Positions 13,555 through 14,326 of a DNA stretch of 14,326 nucleotides are shown one piece after another. Every line of letters begins with the position of its first letter. Positions within the stretch are counted from its first letter, which is position 1. Position numbers and translations under genes: made by a program. This DNA is from a bacterium (GTDB taxonomy: Bacteria; Armatimonadota; Fimbriimonadia; Fimbriimonadales; GBS-DC), in assembly GCA_029335935.2 (NCBI GenBank), contig JARJMV020000041.1:1-14326 (forward strand), in the 5' to 3' direction. The notes under the pieces were generated by a model that saw only the letters and a list, made by a program, of their open reading frames with translations, was not told the origin of the DNA and made no database searches.

Positions 13555-14326
13555 TAAGCACGTTCAGTTTCTGCTCAAACGCATCCAGACTCCCGCTGCG
13601 GAGTGCTTCCTGCTGAAGCGAGAGCAGCAGATCGTATTGATAAACCTTCTGAATGCGTTCAACAAGGGATGCGGGCACTCCGCCGTAGAGAGTCTGCAGC
13701 GAGGTTAGTATAACGGTCTGTAGCGTGGCTATGCGTCCCTCGTTGAAGCCTTCCGCGCGTCCTTCCGCGCGTCCTTCCGCGCGTCCTTCCGCGCGTCCTT
13801 CCGCGCGTCCTTCCGCGCGTCCTTCCTCATAGCCTTCGACATACCGCTTGCGTAGCTCGCGTTCCATAAACGAGGGCATCACTCGGATGCCATGTTCGCG
13901 CTTGATCTGCTCCAGCATCTGCTGGAATTCCTGTTCCATCTGTTCTGAGAGTTGCATAATCCACTCCAGTAGTCCCAAAATCTCGCTGACTTGCTGATCA
14001 TTATACCCGCGCTCTATAGCGAGCTTGGCAAGCTCTAAGCGCGCTTGCAGGCGCAGGGACTGCTTCCGTCGCGTCAGGATGGCGCGTTTAAACGCTACCA
14101 AAATCAACCCTGCTGGGGTGCCATCTTCCAGTAGCTGCGCCTCATCCAAATCCAGCACCTTAATCGTGTTGAACTCGAACACGACACGAGACTTGCCGAT
14201 ACCGCGTTCGTACCGCGAAGGTCGCCACTTAGGGCTCGAGTCTGCCAAGATAGCCAGCGTCAGAACCGTTCGGCGATAGCGTAGCCAAATCGCCGCGTTG
14301 TAGGCGTACAGCCGCTCCTCAAAGTT
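13532..14326 (-). CDS. Rpn/PD-(D/E)XK nuclease-like protein with EGRA repeats, 5' end beyond window
   Basis: The frame is open to the right edge: 264 residues beginning NFEERLYAYNAAIWLRYRR, so the real start lies outside. The apparent start at 14248 is an internal TTG codon and should not be used. The conserved segment FNTIKVLDLDEAQLLEDGTPAGLILVAFKRA is followed by a helical region (LELAKLAIERGYNDQQVSEILGLLEWIMQL). It matches the layout of Rpn-like putative transposase/nuclease proteins common in cyanobacteria and other multi-copy hosts. The catalytic D/E-x-K residues would be upstream and cannot be checked. A glutamate-rich helix leads to six perfect EGRA units (about 168-191), then a C-terminal helical tail. 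Activity is unknown; Rpn proteins are linked to DNA cleavage and recombination. Confidence 0.75.
   Translation of the reverse strand, partial: NFEERLYAYNAAIWLRYRRTVLTLAILADSSPKWRPSRYERGIGKSRVVFEFNTIKVLDLDEAQLLEDGTPAGLILVAFKRAILTRRKQSLRLQARLELAKLAIERGYNDQQVSEILGLLEWIMQLSEQMEQEFQQMLEQIKREHGIRVMPSFMERELRKRYVEGYEEGRAEGRAEGRAEGRAEGRAEGRAEGFNEGRIATLQTVILTSLQTLYGGVPASLVERIQKVYQYDLLLSLQQEALRSGSLDAFEQKLNVLISGQEPS
13749..13826. repeat. Perfect 12-bp tandem repeat, 6.5 copies
   Basis: CCTTCCGCGCGT is repeated six times without a mismatch (13749-13820), followed by half a unit. On the minus strand it codes (EGRA)6 in the nuclease-like gene. Identity at third codon positions shows recent expansion or ongoing copy-number change. 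Every gain or loss of a unit keeps frame. Confidence 0.95.

Noticed and set aside
13749..13826. Possible CRISPR-like array
   Set aside because: The units are directly abutting 12-mers with no spacers and encode EGRA in frame, so this is a coding tandem repeat.
14246..14248. TTG start codon for the nuclease-like gene
   Set aside because: The same frame stays open to the window edge and its upstream residues (NFEERLYAYNAAIWLRYRR) look like conserved protein, so the true start is beyond 14326.

Overview
The window is about 60% G+C and densely coding. It looks like chromosome from a Gram-negative-type (diderm), flagellated bacterium. Three things point that way: flagellar switch and export genes, a PEP-CTERM sorted surface protein, and several signal-peptide-bearing exported enzymes. 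Together with the glycine-rich FHA membrane proteins, the nuclease-like protein with EGRA repeats and the near-identical TACAAT -10 boxes, this would fit Armatimonadota (Fimbriimonadales-like). That placement is an inference and was not tested by any search. I see no rRNA, tRNA, CRISPR array or insertion sequence.

Layout. Positions 1-252 hold the 5' end of argF (minus strand), with a structured leader up to about 344. Divergent from it is an exported CocE/NonD-type serine hydrolase (448-2226). Its reading frame runs 155 bp into the converging end of fliP. Positions 2071-5408 are a tight minus-strand flagellar operon, fliM-fliN-fliO-fliP, preceded by a very good sigma-28-type promoter (5442-5469). 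Reading the other way from the 227-bp spacer are two adjacent membrane FHA-domain genes (5636-6868 and 6872-8227). A third plus-strand gene (8304-10865), with its own promoter and Shine-Dalgarno, encodes an exported CehA-like PHP-domain metallohydrolase. It is closed by a strong hairpin (10873-10898) shared with a converging PEP-CTERM protein gene (10942-11634). Positions 11811-13554 carry hisC, apparently leaderless, overlapping a membrane-anchored ankyrin-repeat gene. The window ends in a converging gene, open at the right edge, for an Rpn/PD-(D/E)XK-nuclease-like protein containing a perfect 12-bp tandem repeat.

How the genes relate. FliM and FliN build the flagellar C-ring, and FliO and FliP belong to the export gate, so the minus-strand operon is one functional unit. 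The usual fliQ, fliR and flhB do not follow fliP here and must lie elsewhere if the organism makes flagella. The two FHA proteins are probably one signalling unit at the inner membrane that reads phosphothreonine marks; no kinase or phosphatase gene is in the window. argF and hisC are ordinary amino-acid biosynthesis genes, each set next to unrelated genes. No phage, defence island or obviously transferred segment is visible. The most unusual signals are the sigma-28-type promoter on the switch genes, the lost or displaced stop of the hydrolase, the argF leader hairpin, the leaderless hisC and the mixed intact/degenerate FHA architecture.
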